In this document: positions 51,915-63,277 of the stretch, in pieces | Layout: each line of letters starts with the position of its first letter | Position numbering within the stretch: the stretch's first letter is position 1 | NCBI GenBank assembly: GCA_022787565.1 | Contig: JALFVN010000076.1 | Coordinates: 1 to 64,000, forward strand | Direction: 5' to 3' | DNA from: Clostridiales bacterium | GTDB lineage: Bacteria > Bacillota > Clostridia > Oscillospirales > Oscillospiraceae | Length of the DNA: 64,000 nt | The notes under the pieces: generated by a model | Seen by the model: only the letters and a program-made list of their open reading frames with translations | Database searches by the model: none | What the model was told of the DNA's origin: nothing | Made by a program: the position numbers and the translations under genes

Positions 51915-54833
51915 TTATTCTGTTCTCAGGGCCTCAACCGGGTCTTTCTTGGCGGCGATGCCGGAGGGGATCAGGCCGGCCACAAAGGTGAGGACCATGC
52001 TGATGATCACCAGCCCCACAGCCCCCTTCCAGGGCAGAGCCGCGTTGAGGGAATAGATGTCCGTCAGGTCGTGGACGATCATGTTGATGGGGATATTCAA
52101 AAGCAGGGTCATCAGTATGCCGATAGCTCCGGCGGAAAAGCCGATGATCAGGGTCTCGGCGTTAAAGACCCGGGACACGTCCTTCTTGGACGCACCGATG
52201 GCGCGGAGAATGCCGATCTCCTTTGTGCGCTCCAGAACGCTGATATAGGTAATGATGCCGATCATGATGGAGGATACCACAAGGGAGATGGCCACAAAGG
52301 CGATCAGCACATAGCTGATCACGTTGATGATGGTGGTGATGGAGCTCATCAGCATGGCAACCACGTCCGTGTAGCTGATCTGGTCCTCCTCGGCCACCCT
52401 GTCGTTATAGTGCTCAATGGCTGCCGCCACACTGTCCTTGTCTTCAAAGGTGGAGGCGTAGATGTTGATGGTGCTGGGGCTTTCCAGATCCACATAGCCC
52501 AGTTTTTTCAGAGTATCCTTACAGCTGCTTTCGGAAAAGACCGGGGGCATGGCGTTTTCATAGATCCAGAGATAGTCGTCCTCTTCCAGCACAAGCAGAC
52601 TGAATTCCTCTGCCAGTTCCTCGTCGGAAAGATTCCGGTAGAGCTGCGACATCTGGACGGAATACTGCTCCTTCACCTGCTGGCCGATCATCTGGCCCAC
52701 ATAGTCAAACAGGGTCTCATCGTCCATCTGCTCCAGCATGGAGGCATACTCGGGATAATAATCCAGCACCATTTTTTCCACGTCGCCGCGGGTGGTGTTC
52801 CCCAGCTGCTCATCCACCAGTTCCTGAACATATTCGTCGGTGGGATTGCACATGTATTTCACATAGATGTCCGCAAGCCGCCCGGCATCAGCGGCTTCAA
52901 TATAGTCTCTGGCTGCCTGGGTCTTGCGGCTGTTGGTCAGGGCTTCATCCTCCCGGTCAAGGAAGGGCAGGCCGGTGAAAACCTCATGCTCCGGGTCCTC
53001 CAGCTGGCGCTTCACCAGCTCCCTGGTCTCCGCCTGCTGCACCACATACTCCACCAGACCGTGGGTGTAGCCAATGGCGCCGCTCATCATGCCGGAGACC
53101 GCGTCGCCGTTCTGGCGGATAATGCCCACGATTTTGATCTCCAGTCCGTTATTGTACAGCGTGCGCAGGCCAAGCTCCTCATCCGCAAGATCAATATATT
53201 CCCCGCTCTCCTCGTCCAGCTGATACTGGTCGGCGGGGAAAATGTAGCGGAAGCTCATGTCGCAGATCTCTTCATAGCTCCAGCTCTCCGCCTTGGAATC
53301 CACCGTCTCCTGATTCATAAAGGACTGCATATCGTCGGCAATGCTGCTGTTGGACTTCAGCCCCAGCGCGTAGAGAACCAGGTCGGAAATCTCGTTATCC
53401 TCATTGACCACCAGAACAACCTCGTCGTATTTCTCCGGCCATGCGCCGTACAGCAGATCATATTGCTCTTTGAGCAAAGGATTCACCGCCTGGCCGTCCT
53501 CGCCGGGCAGCATCTCCTCCCAGACATTCATAGAAGCATAAGCCTGCCCGTAGGTGGCAAAGAACTGACTGTAGTCCCCGCCGTAGGTGGCGCTCATGGT
53601 GCTCTGCAAAAGCTCGATAACGTCGGTTTTGACAATATTGCCGTCCACATCCTGGGCATAAATATTCATGTCCAGGTCGTAGGAATACTGAACGGAGCTG
53701 ATATACTGGCTTATCTCGCTGTTTTCCTCCTCAATATAGGCTTTAAAGGCCTTCAGGTTGTTGGTCTCCTTTTCCGCCGACAGCATGGAGTTCATCATGT
53801 CATACATAATGGTGCTGGAATAGACCGCGTCCTTTTCATGTTTCTGGCTGGCGGCCTCGGCGTGGACGCCCATCAAAGAGCTCATCAGCCCGGTCATATC
53901 CATGCTCTCGGCCTGGATGGTGATGGGGTAGCTGGAAAGAGTGTCCTCCTGTACCTTGTCGATATAGTTCTGTATGCCGTTGGAAAGGGACATGATAAGG
54001 GCGATGCCGATAATCCCGATGCTCCCGGCAAAGGCCGTCAGGATGGTGCGGGCCTTCTTGGTCAGCAGATTGTTGGTGGAGAGGGACAGGGCGGTGAGGA
54101 AGCTCATGGCGGGCTTTTTGCCCAGACTTGCGGCGGGCTGCTCCGTCTCCGCCGAGATAAAGGGGTCGCTGTCGCCCACGATCTCGCCGTCATGCAGACG
54201 GATAATGCGGCTGGCATAGCTGTCGGCAAGCTCCGGGTTATGGGTGACCATAATGATGAGCTTGTCTTTGGAGATTTCCCTGAGGATCTCCATGATCTGC
54301 ACGGAGGTATCGGAGTCCAGCGCGCCGGTGGGTTCGTCGGCCAGAAGGATATCCGGGTCGTTCACCAGGGCACGGGCAATGGCCACGCGCTGCATCTGAC
54401 CGCCGGACATCTGGTTGGGCTTTTTGTTCAGCTGGTCGCCCAGACCCACCTTTTCCAGGGCCTCTTTGGCTCTTGCCTTCCGCTCCGCCGGAGCAACGCC
54501 GGAGAGGGTCAGGGCCAGCTCCACATTGGCAAGTACCGTCTGGTGGGGGATCAGATTATAGGACTGAAAAACAAAGCCGATGGAATGGTTGCGGTAGGTA
54601 TCCCAGTCGGCGTCCGTAAAATTCTTTGTGGACTTGCCGTTGATCACCAGGTCCCCGGAGGTATACTGGTCAAGACCGCCGATGATATTCAAAAGCGTTG
54701 TCTTGCCGCAGCCGGAGTGGCCCAGAATGGCCACAAATTCGCTCTCCCGAAATTCCAGATCCACGCCCTTCAGGGCGTGGACAGTGGAATCTCCGGAGAG
54801 ATAGTCTTTTCTGATGTTCTTGAGCTTCAGCAT
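51915..54833 (-). CDS. MacB-type ABC transporter, fused ATPase-permease
   Basis: 972 residues. The N-terminal ATPase (residues 1-225) has Walker A GHSGCGKTTLLNIIGGLDQ, signature MSGGQMQRVAIARAL and Walker B ILLADEPTGALD. The first membrane segment is near residue 270 (ILTAFAGSIGIIGIALIM). A large acidic extracellular domain (about 290-830) follows, then three C-terminal helices with the FtsX motif VLERTKEIGILRAIGASKKDVSRVF. Such proteins act mechanically on envelope or lipoprotein substrates or export peptides; the substrate is unknown. Likely monocistronic. Confidence 0.93.
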   Translation of the reverse strand: MLKLKNIRKDYLSGDSTVHALKGVDLEFRESEFVAILGHSGCGKTTLLNIIGGLDQYTSGDLVINGKSTKNFTDADWDTYRNHSIGFVFQSYNLIPHQTVLANVELALTLSGVAPAERKARAKEALEKVGLGDQLNKKPNQMSGGQMQRVAIARALVNDPDILLADEPTGALDSDTSVQIMEILREISKDKLIIMVTHNPELADSYASRIIRLHDGEIVGDSDPFISAETEQPAASLGKKPAMSFLTALSLSTNNLLTKKARTILTAFAGSIGIIGIALIMSLSNGIQNYIDKVQEDTLSSYPITIQAESMDMTGLMSSLMGVHAEAASQKHEKDAVYSSTIMYDMMNSMLSAEKETNNLKAFKAYIEEENSEISQYISSVQYSYDLDMNIYAQDVDGNIVKTDVIELLQSTMSATYGGDYSQFFATYGQAYASMNVWEEMLPGEDGQAVNPLLKEQYDLLYGAWPEKYDEVVLVVNEDNEISDLVLYALGLKSNSSIADDMQSFMNQETVDSKAESWSYEEICDMSFRYIFPADQYQLDEESGEYIDLADEELGLRTLYNNGLEIKIVGIIRQNGDAVSGMMSGAIGYTHGLVEYVVQQAETRELVKRQLEDPEHEVFTGLPFLDREDEALTNSRKTQAARDYIEAADAGRLADIYVKYMCNPTDEYVQELVDEQLGNTTRGDVEKMVLDYYPEYASMLEQMDDETLFDYVGQMIGQQVKEQYSVQMSQLYRNLSDEELAEEFSLLVLEEDDYLWIYENAMPPVFSESSCKDTLKKLGYVDLESPSTINIYASTFEDKDSVAAAIEHYNDRVAEEDQISYTDVVAMLMSSITTIINVISYVLIAFVAISLVVSSIMIGIITYISVLERTKEIGILRAIGASKKDVSRVFNAETLIIGFSAGAIGILMTLLLNIPINMIVHDLTDIYSLNAALPWKGAVGLVIISMVLTFVAGLIPSGIAAKKDPVEALRTE

Positions 54834-54913
54834 TCTGTTCCCTTCCAGACCAAGTATTTATTGACATAAACCCATTTCTGCGTTAAAATGGCTAAGCTGT
54901 TTCCAAGACACAT

Positions 54914-54990
54914 GCTTCCGTAGCTCAGCAGGATAGAGCATCCGCCTCCTAAGCGGAAGGTCGCGCGTTCGAATCGCGCCGGGAGTGCCA
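54914..54990 (+). tRNA. tRNA-Arg (anticodon CCT)
   Basis: 77 bases including an encoded CCA. Acceptor GCTTCCG pairs with CGGGAGT, the D-stem is GCTC/GAGC, and the anticodon arm TCCGC-CTCCTAA-GCGGA gives anticodon CCT, decoding AGG. The T arm GCGCG-TTCGAAT-CGCGC is complete. Confidence 0.97.
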
Positions 54991-54993
54991 GAA

Positions 54994-55038
54994 GTGTTGT
55001 GAATTCCTTTTCCGGGGTTCACAGCACTTTTGCTTTTT
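54994..55038 (+). terminator. Terminator of the tRNA-Arg gene
   Basis: A 10-bp stem (54994-55003 with 55018-55027, one wobble) followed by TTTTGCTTTTT. The rest of 54834-55236 contains no supported gene. Confidence 0.85.
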
Positions 55039-55156
55039 CCCACGTCTCGCAGCTTTCTCGTTATGATACCATAACAAGACGCACTTTGTCTCCGTATTTT
55101 TGAAAATTTACAGTTTGGTAATAGCTCAAAAAGCCTGCGGAAATCAAAAATAAATT

Positions 55157-55205
55157 GCACCCCACTTATCCGTCAGCAGGACACACAGCCGGACAAGTGG
55201 GGTGC
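55157..55205 (-). terminator. Terminator of the NUDIX gene
   Basis: A 16-bp stem with one mismatch (55157-55172 with 55190-55205), followed on the minus strand by AATTTATTTTTG. Confidence 0.7.
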
Positions 55206-55236
55206 AGTTCAGCCTTCCTTCAGCAGCCTTCGCTTA

Positions 55237-55734
55237 CTAATCCCCGATTGATTCTTCCCTGTATACAAAATGCTGCACGCCGTCATGCAGGCGGTTCAGC
55301 AGCTGAGCGCAGTTTGTGGGATAGAGCCTGATGTTTTTCCCTTCTTCCAGCGGGATCCAATAGAAATCCAGGGCAAAATTCCGGCCCTCCAGACTTTCCT
55401 TTGCCCGGAAGGAACCGCTCAGTGGGATGTGATCTGACCGGATTTCAACCTCATAGTAAAGGCAGATCTGGTGGCAAGTCCTGCCGCCCCAGGGAAAAAA
55501 GAGCTCCCCAACCCATTTCAGCTCCCCTACGGAGATTTCCGCGCCGATTTCCTCTTTAAATTCACGGCGCAGGGTCTCCTCATTTGTCTCGCCAAGGGCG
55601 CAGTGGCCGCCGGGGAAGGCATAGCCCTCATCATCGGCCGGCTTCTGTAAAAGTACCATGCCGTTTTGTATACATATCCCTGCGACGCGATAGCTGAAAA
55701 CGTAGTCCTCCGTTTTAAACAGGATGTCAGACAT
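55237..55734 (-). CDS. NUDIX hydrolase
   Basis: 165 residues. The Nudix box is present as GHCALGETNEETLRREFKEEIG (positions split: GHCALGE then REFKEEIG, near residues 48-69). It hydrolyses nucleoside diphosphates linked to another moiety; the substrate cannot be read. The start at 55734 (MSDILFKTED) follows GGGAGGAGCAC. Standing alone. Confidence 0.88.
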   Translation of the reverse strand: MSDILFKTEDYVFSYRVAGICIQNGMVLLQKPADDEGYAFPGGHCALGETNEETLRREFKEEIGAEISVGELKWVGELFFPWGGRTCHQICLYYEVEIRSDHIPLSGSFRAKESLEGRNFALDFYWIPLEEGKNIRLYPTNCAQLLNRLHDGVQHFVYREESIGD

Positions 55735-55754
55735 GTGCTCCTCCCGATGGAAAA

Positions 55755-56066
55755 ATGTGCTCGTTGATTTTCTGCGCAATGGACGTTAAAATCTTCTCCG
55801 AGGTGTTTTTGTTGGTCTTCGGGAAAATTTTGCGGCGGATGCTGCGCATGGGCGACGCCGCCTGGTACATATTTATCCGGAGCATACAGCTGTCCGGTGT
55901 AATGCTGTTTTGCTCCTTTATGCTGCTTTTATCCTGCGACGGCTCTCTGATGCAGCGGGCCCGGTACATGACGGCCATCGCCCTGTACGAGGGGCCCCAG
56001 GGAATCCTGCTGGGCGGGCTGATTCTCTCGGTCATTGCCGAGGAGCTTCAAAGCCGCAGGCGGTAA
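55755..56066 (+). CDS. Possible small membrane protein
   Basis: Up to 103 residues with two hydrophobic stretches (about residues 40-60 and 78-95) and a basic end EELQSRRR. No clear ribosome binding site is seen at 55755; shorter starts near residues 29-32 are possible. It overlaps the converging RNase M5-like gene by 19 bases. Hydrophobic pattern and length make it plausible, but no family is recognised. Confidence 0.4.
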   Translation: MCSLIFCAMDVKIFSEVFLLVFGKILRRMLRMGDAAWYIFIRSIQLSGVMLFCSFMLLLSCDGSLMQRARYMTAIALYEGPQGILLGGLILSVIAEELQSRRR

Positions 56067-56629
56067 AACTCCTCCCGGCTCATGACGGCGTTCAGCACGT
56101 CCAGCAGGGCGTCCGCTGTCATATGCTCGGGCAGATTCAGCTCTTTCAGCAGCGCAGAGCGCCGCCCGGCGCTGCCCTCCCGGCCGCTGAGCCCCAGGGC
56201 GTACATGTCCGCCTTGGTGATGGGCGGGCCGGATGCTCCGGCACCTTCCCCGTCCAGCGTGGCCCCGGCGCGGATCAGCGCGTCCAATAGCGCCTTTGGC
56301 CGCATACCTTCCACACCCAGCTTTCCCTCTTTGGAGGCATGGGCTTTGCGCCGTTCCTTGCCGTACAGATCCGGGATATAGGCGTGCTTCACCAGCTTCG
56401 GATCAACGCAGGATCTGATAAAATTCCGGATCACAAAGCCTGCGCCGTCACTGTCGGTCATCACGATAAGTCCCCGCTTCTCCGCCATGGTGCGGAGGAG
56501 CTTTTGTTTTTGTGTGTTATTAAAAATACCAAAGCCGGAAGTCTCGATGATCACCGCGTCCACTACCTGGCTCAGGGTGTTTTTATCGTAGCGCCCTTCC
56601 ACCACGATAACCTCTTTTACCTTATGCAT
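56048..56629 (-). CDS. Ribonuclease M5-like TOPRIM protein (DUF4093)
   Basis: 193 residues. A TOPRIM fold begins IVVEGRYDKNTL (catalytic Glu) and has LIVMTDSDGAG (DxD), followed by DUF4093. RNase M5 matures 5S rRNA at the double-stranded ends; this variant is shorter and may do the same. The start at 56629 overlaps holA by 8 bases. RBS GGGAGAGGGAA. Confidence 0.85.
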   Translation of the reverse strand: MHKVKEVIVVEGRYDKNTLSQVVDAVIIETSGFGIFNNTQKQKLLRTMAEKRGLIVMTDSDGAGFVIRNFIRSCVDPKLVKHAYIPDLYGKERRKAHASKEGKLGVEGMRPKALLDALIRAGATLDGEGAGASGPPITKADMYALGLSGREGSAGRRSALLKELNLPEHMTADALLDVLNAVMSREEFYRLRL

Positions 56630-57665
56630 TTCCCTCTCCCGCGGCAATGCGCAGCACCGTCTCCTTCAGCAGTTCCCGGTCGTCCACAGAGCTGCTTTTC
56701 ATTTGATAATCCGCCTCGGCACACAGCTCCACCGCCCGTTTCAGCTGGGGCATGGTGAAGCCCCGGGCGGAGGCCAGCAGCTTATTGGCGATGAATTCCT
56801 GCTTTATCGAACAGACCTCCATCACATACTTTGCCCCCAGCTGCTTGTCGATGGCAAGTCTCGCGGCGTAGAGCTTGCGCATCTGCAGGCCCAGCATGGC
56901 CAGCATAGGGATAGGCTCGTTATTTTTGTCCGCCAGAAGCTCCGCCAGGATAGACAGGGCGATGTTATATTTTTTCTGGGAAATACAGTCGGTCATGTCG
57001 AAGATCACGGCCTCAGGGATGTGGTTTGCCACAGCCTCAACGTCGGCCAGGGTCACTTTATCCCCCTTGGCGTAGGCCGCCACCTTTTCGATTTCCGGAA
57101 TAAGCCTGCTCATCAGATCGCCGCTGATGAAAATGAGGCGCTGGGCCGCGTCCAGCTCCACGCCCTTTCCCGCTGCCGCGAAGCGCCGGATGATCCAGTC
57201 GATCAGCAGCCCCTGGGAGGCCTGGGTGAATTTCAGCTCCCTGCCCCCGCTTCTCAGACTCTTGACCAGCTTCATTCTGCCGTCGGGCTCATACTGGGCA
57301 GACTGGACAAAGGCCACCGTGCAGTAATCGGGAATATCAGAAAGGATTTTGATATATTTTTCCGGCTCTTTCAGCTTGTTCAGGTCCGCGTCCCTGATTT
57401 CGACGAAGGTCCGCTCCGTCATAAAGGGCATGGCGTCCAGGGCGTTTTGCAGCTCATTATAGTCAAGCTCCGGCCCGTCCATTCGTTTGTAGCTGAAGCT
57501 GTCCTCCCCCTCGGGGAGACAGACGGCCTTGAGCTGCTGGAGATATTGCTCCCGCAGATAGTCCTCCGGCCCCCAGAGCAGATACAATCTCTCCGGTCCC
57601 TGCTGCTTCAGGCGGCGCAGCTCCGCGTTGTAATTCAGCTTTTCCTCTTCTTTCTTTCTTGCCAT
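56622..57665 (-). CDS. holA: DNA polymerase III subunit delta
   Basis: 347-residue clamp-loader subunit. Family features: ERLYLLWGPEDYLREQYLQQLK near residue 25, PFMTERTFVEIRDAD near residue 80, GRELKFTQ and the helical C-terminal collar region (IPEAVIFDMTDCISQKKYN; AMLGLQMRKLYAARL). It follows comEC by 8 bases, a common order in Firmicutes. Confidence 0.92.
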   Translation of the reverse strand: MARKKEEEKLNYNAELRRLKQQGPERLYLLWGPEDYLREQYLQQLKAVCLPEGEDSFSYKRMDGPELDYNELQNALDAMPFMTERTFVEIRDADLNKLKEPEKYIKILSDIPDYCTVAFVQSAQYEPDGRMKLVKSLRSGGRELKFTQASQGLLIDWIIRRFAAAGKGVELDAAQRLIFISGDLMSRLIPEIEKVAAYAKGDKVTLADVEAVANHIPEAVIFDMTDCISQKKYNIALSILAELLADKNNEPIPMLAMLGLQMRKLYAARLAIDKQLGAKYVMEVCSIKQEFIANKLLASARGFTMPQLKRAVELCAEADYQMKSSSVDDRELLKETVLRIAAGEGNA

Positions 57666-57673
57666 GGGGCCTC

Positions 57674-59935
57674 CTACGGGACACGAATTTCGATCCTGCC
57701 GTTCAGATCCGTCCGGTAAATATTATAACCGTAAGCGGCCAGACGTTCAAGTGTTTCGTTGGTGGGATGGCCGTAGGTATTGTATCCTACGCTGATCACC
57801 GCCGTGTCCGCGCCGATGCTCTCCAGAAATTTCCCGCCGCTGGCGTAGCGTGAGCCGTGATGCCCGGCGATCAAAAGCTCAACATCCCGGATCTCATGTC
57901 CCGCGATCAGTTCCAGCTCAGCGGTTTTGGAGCCGTCGCCCGTCACCAGCATATCGTACTCCCCCAGAGAGACCTTTGCCATAACGCAGCGTTCATTGGC
58001 GTCCCCGGCCTGGCCGGGCGCGTACAGCTGCAGCTCAATTCCGCCAATGCGCATCAGGGTATCCTGACTGATATACCTTACCTGTGTGCCGTATTTTTCC
58101 GCTGCGGCAAGGATTTTTTCAAGCTGGCCGTCGTCGTCATTCGGCTCGGCCGGCATGGCAATGGTCTCCACGGGAATCGCCGCCAACAGCCTGGTTACGC
58201 CGTTTGCGTGATCCGCGTGCAGGTGGGTCAGCAGCAGAAGATCGACCTTTTTCCTGCCGCAGGAGAGAAGATAGTCCCCGGCAGTATCCCCCGCGTTATC
58301 CGTGCTGTAAATGGAGCCGCAGTCGATCATCACCGTAGTATTGCCGGAAAAGACCGATATGGACTGCCCCTGGCCCACATCCAGCACGGTGATGAAGCCC
58401 TCTCCGGAAGTGTAATAGGCCCTCGTCATGCCCAGCGCGAAGAACAGCGTCAGCACAGACAGGGCAGCGGGCAGCCCAAGGCGCAGCAGCTTTGCGGCCT
58501 TTGCCCGTATCCCCAGGAAAAAAAGCAGATACACCAGAACCAGCCACCAGACCATCAGCTTGTCCTCCAGACAAAGGGAGGACAAGCTCAGCGAATCCAC
58601 CAGTCTTGCGCAGGCGAAAATATACCGCGCAAGCCAGGAGACTGCCAAGGCCAGCACCCGCCCCAGCGGCAGGCAGACCAGGGATACGGCACAGGCGGCA
58701 AAGCCGCCGCCGAAGCACAGAGAGACCGCCCACATGATCAGCGTGTTGGTCAGCGGAGCCAGAAGGGAGACCCGGCCGAAATGCAGCGCCAGCAGAGGCA
58801 CGGTAAAGACCATCACCGCGGCAGAGCCTGCAAGGACATTGACAGGATACAGCAGAATGCGGGCAAACCGGCCTATCCGCTTCCCGGGGAAGAGCATTTT
58901 CCGAACAGGCTCTCCCAGGAGCAGTAAACCTGCCATGGCCGCGAAGGAGAGCTGCAGTCCCACGTCCGCCGCCGCATAAGGATTGAGCAGCAAAATCAGG
59001 GCCAGGGCGGCCGAAAGCGATGTTGCGCTGTCGTTTTCCCGCTTCAAAAGCGGGGCCAGAAGCAAAAAGCTCTGCATGATTCCCGCCCGGATGGCAGAGG
59101 GCGGCGCGCCGGTCACAAGCACAAAGCACCAGACAAGGACAAGACAGAGAAGGGAGCTTCTTGGACTCACGCCCAGAAGCAGCTGGAGCAGCCCCACAAG
59201 GAAGGCCACATGCAGGCCGGACACCGCCACAATATGACTGACGCCGGAATTTTGCAGCGCGGCATACAGCGCTTCATCCTGATACAGGTCCGTTCTGTCT
59301 CCCAGCAGCATGGATTTCATGAAATGGGCCGTATCTTCGGGAAAAATCTGATCCGCTTTTTCGCACAGCGTCCTGTTCAGCCTCGCAGCAAGACAGGAGA
59401 GCGAAATGCTCTTTCCCGCGGAGACCTGAAGGCTCCCTGTAGTGTTGGCAATGAGATAGATATTCTTCGCGTTATAGTAGGTAAAGGCCTTTCCGTAGCG
59501 CACGTCGGCGGAAGAAAGTCTGAATTCGCCGGAAATGACCGCGCCGGGTTCAAGGTCGTCCAGGCTGCCGTGCCGGTCGTAAAGGAGCACACGCAGACGG
59601 GGGCTCTCTTCGAGTTTTATCTCTGCCGAGCTGTAATCCTCCGCCTGTCTGGGATAGCTCATTACCGTTGCGCTCAGATGAAGGGTCTGGCCGTCAAGCT
59701 TATGCGCCGGCAGCGTGGTAAGCAGGTAGTGCAGGGAAAAGCAGCCCAGCCCCACGGAAAGGGAGAACAGGCAGAGAACGAGACCGCTCAGCCACTTTCT
59801 GCGCAGCAAAAGAAGCGACGCGCCCAGAACCAGACAAAGCGCCGCTAAAAGGGGGCAGAGCTTCGTGCTCAATATGGTGTTTGCCGCAAATACGGCGGCA
59901 GAGAAGGACAATGCCGCAATGACAAGCTTTCTCAT
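57674..59935 (-). CDS. comEC: DNA internalization/competence protein ComEC/Rec2
   Basis: About 753 residues. An N-terminal hydrophobic region and DUF4131 segment precede the Competence membrane domain (AVSGLHVAFLVGLLQLLLG near residue 235; GAPPSAIRAGIMQSFLLLAPLLKRE). A C-terminal metallo-beta-lactamase-like domain has LDVGQGQSISVF, LLTHLHADHANGV and LIAGHHGSRYAS. It forms the DNA uptake channel. No other competence genes are in the window. The start at 59935 is chosen from the hydrophobic N-terminus; the RBS is weak. Confidence 0.92.
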   Translation of the reverse strand: MRKLVIAALSFSAAVFAANTILSTKLCPLLAALCLVLGASLLLLRRKWLSGLVLCLFSLSVGLGCFSLHYLLTTLPAHKLDGQTLHLSATVMSYPRQAEDYSSAEIKLEESPRLRVLLYDRHGSLDDLEPGAVISGEFRLSSADVRYGKAFTYYNAKNIYLIANTTGSLQVSAGKSISLSCLAARLNRTLCEKADQIFPEDTAHFMKSMLLGDRTDLYQDEALYAALQNSGVSHIVAVSGLHVAFLVGLLQLLLGVSPRSSLLCLVLVWCFVLVTGAPPSAIRAGIMQSFLLLAPLLKRENDSATSLSAALALILLLNPYAAADVGLQLSFAAMAGLLLLGEPVRKMLFPGKRIGRFARILLYPVNVLAGSAAVMVFTVPLLALHFGRVSLLAPLTNTLIMWAVSLCFGGGFAACAVSLVCLPLGRVLALAVSWLARYIFACARLVDSLSLSSLCLEDKLMVWWLVLVYLLFFLGIRAKAAKLLRLGLPAALSVLTLFFALGMTRAYYTSGEGFITVLDVGQGQSISVFSGNTTVMIDCGSIYSTDNAGDTAGDYLLSCGRKKVDLLLLTHLHADHANGVTRLLAAIPVETIAMPAEPNDDDGQLEKILAAAEKYGTQVRYISQDTLMRIGGIELQLYAPGQAGDANERCVMAKVSLGEYDMLVTGDGSKTAELELIAGHEIRDVELLIAGHHGSRYASGGKFLESIGADTAVISVGYNTYGHPTNETLERLAAYGYNIYRTDLNGRIEIRVP

Positions 59936-59950
59936 ATCCACAAAAACACG

Positions 59951-59980
59951 CTGCCGCAAAAGCCTTCGCTTTTGCGGCAG
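59951..59980 (-). terminator. Hairpin between the HIT gene and comEC
   Basis: A 13-bp perfect stem (59951-59963 with 59968-59980) with loop CTTC, followed by CGTGTTTTTG on the minus strand. Confidence 0.65.
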
Positions 59981-59993
59981 TAATATTTCCCTG

Positions 59994-60338
59994 TCAGACT
60001 ACTTTTTCGGACAGCTTCACGCCGCCGATAATGTGGAAATGCAGGTGCATGACGGTCTGACCGCCGTCGGCGCCGCAGTTGTTGATGACCCGGTAGCCAT
60101 TGTCCAGCCCCTCAGCCTTTGCAATTTTGGCAACGGCTTCAAAGCACCTGGCCACATAGACGGAATTGCTCTCGTCCACAGCGTTGGCGCAGCAGATATG
60201 CTCCTTGGGCACCACAAGAATGTGCACGGGAGCCTGAGGGGCGATATCCCGGAATGCCAGGACATACTCGTCCTCATAGACCTTATTGCTGGGTATTTCC
60301 CCGGCAATGATTTTGCAGAACAGACAATTGTCAGCCAT
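59994..60338 (-). CDS. HIT-family nucleotide-binding hydrolase (HinT-like)
   Basis: 114 residues, cytoplasmic. The histidine triad HLHFHIIGG lies near residue 98, with an N-terminal CLFCKIIAGEIPSNKVYEDE. Acts on nucleoside phosphoramidates such as AMP-Lys. It lies 11 bases after alaS. Confidence 0.94.
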   Translation of the reverse strand: MADNCLFCKIIAGEIPSNKVYEDEYVLAFRDIAPQAPVHILVVPKEHICCANAVDESNSVYVARCFEAVAKIAKAEGLDNGYRVINNCGADGGQTVMHLHFHIIGGVKLSEKVV

Positions 60339-60349
60339 TTTGCTCCTCC

Positions 60350-62986
<2,637 letters not shown>

Positions 62987-63000
62987 TTGTTGTCCTCCAA

Positions 63001-63228
63001 AAAAATAGACCTCCGCCCCAGTACAGGGGCGAAGGTTTGATTCGCGGTACCACCCTGATTTGCCGCAGCGCGGCTTCTCAAGCGCCTTTAACGCAGGCCG
63101 GCGTCCCGCTCTCGCGGGAAGGCTCGGAAGTGGCTGCCGGTTAACGCATAGGGCCTTGCAGCATACGGCCCCTCTCTGCAATGCGGTGCTCCGGCTCGTT
63201 TCGTCAACGCCAGATGATTTTTACCTCA
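63001..63228 (-). promoter_or_regulatory. T-box riboswitch, Ala-type, upstream of alaS
   Basis: Minus strand T-box core AGGGTGGTACCGCG (63043-63056). The specifier loop reads GCC (63132-63134) followed by ACTTC, an Ala codon. An 11-bp terminator stem (63009-63019 with 63026-63036) is followed by a T-run (62999-63005). Uncharged tRNA-Ala should allow readthrough into alaS. Confidence 0.9.
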
Positions 63229-63233
63229 AGGCA

Positions 63234-63261
63234 ATATTAACACAAGCGGAAATTTTGTCAA
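63234..63261 (-). promoter_or_regulatory. Promoter of the alaS T-box
   Basis: Minus strand TTGACA (63256-63261), 16-base spacer, TAATAT (63234-63239) with an extended TG. Confidence 0.75.
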
Positions 63262-63277
63262 GCGCAAAAGACAAATT

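Noticed and set aside
52071..54869. 932-codon plus-strand frame
   Set aside because: Antisense shadow of the MacB-type gene; the ATPase motifs on the other strand are decisive.
54858..55160. 100-codon minus-strand frame
   Set aside because: It runs antisense across tRNA-Arg and its terminator; the GTPGAIRTRDLPLRRR-like segment is the well-known false translation opposite tRNA genes.
63000..63181. N-terminal extension of AlaS up to 63181
   Set aside because: The extra 65 codons read through the T-box and its terminator; the ATG at 62986 with GGAGGA is the true start.
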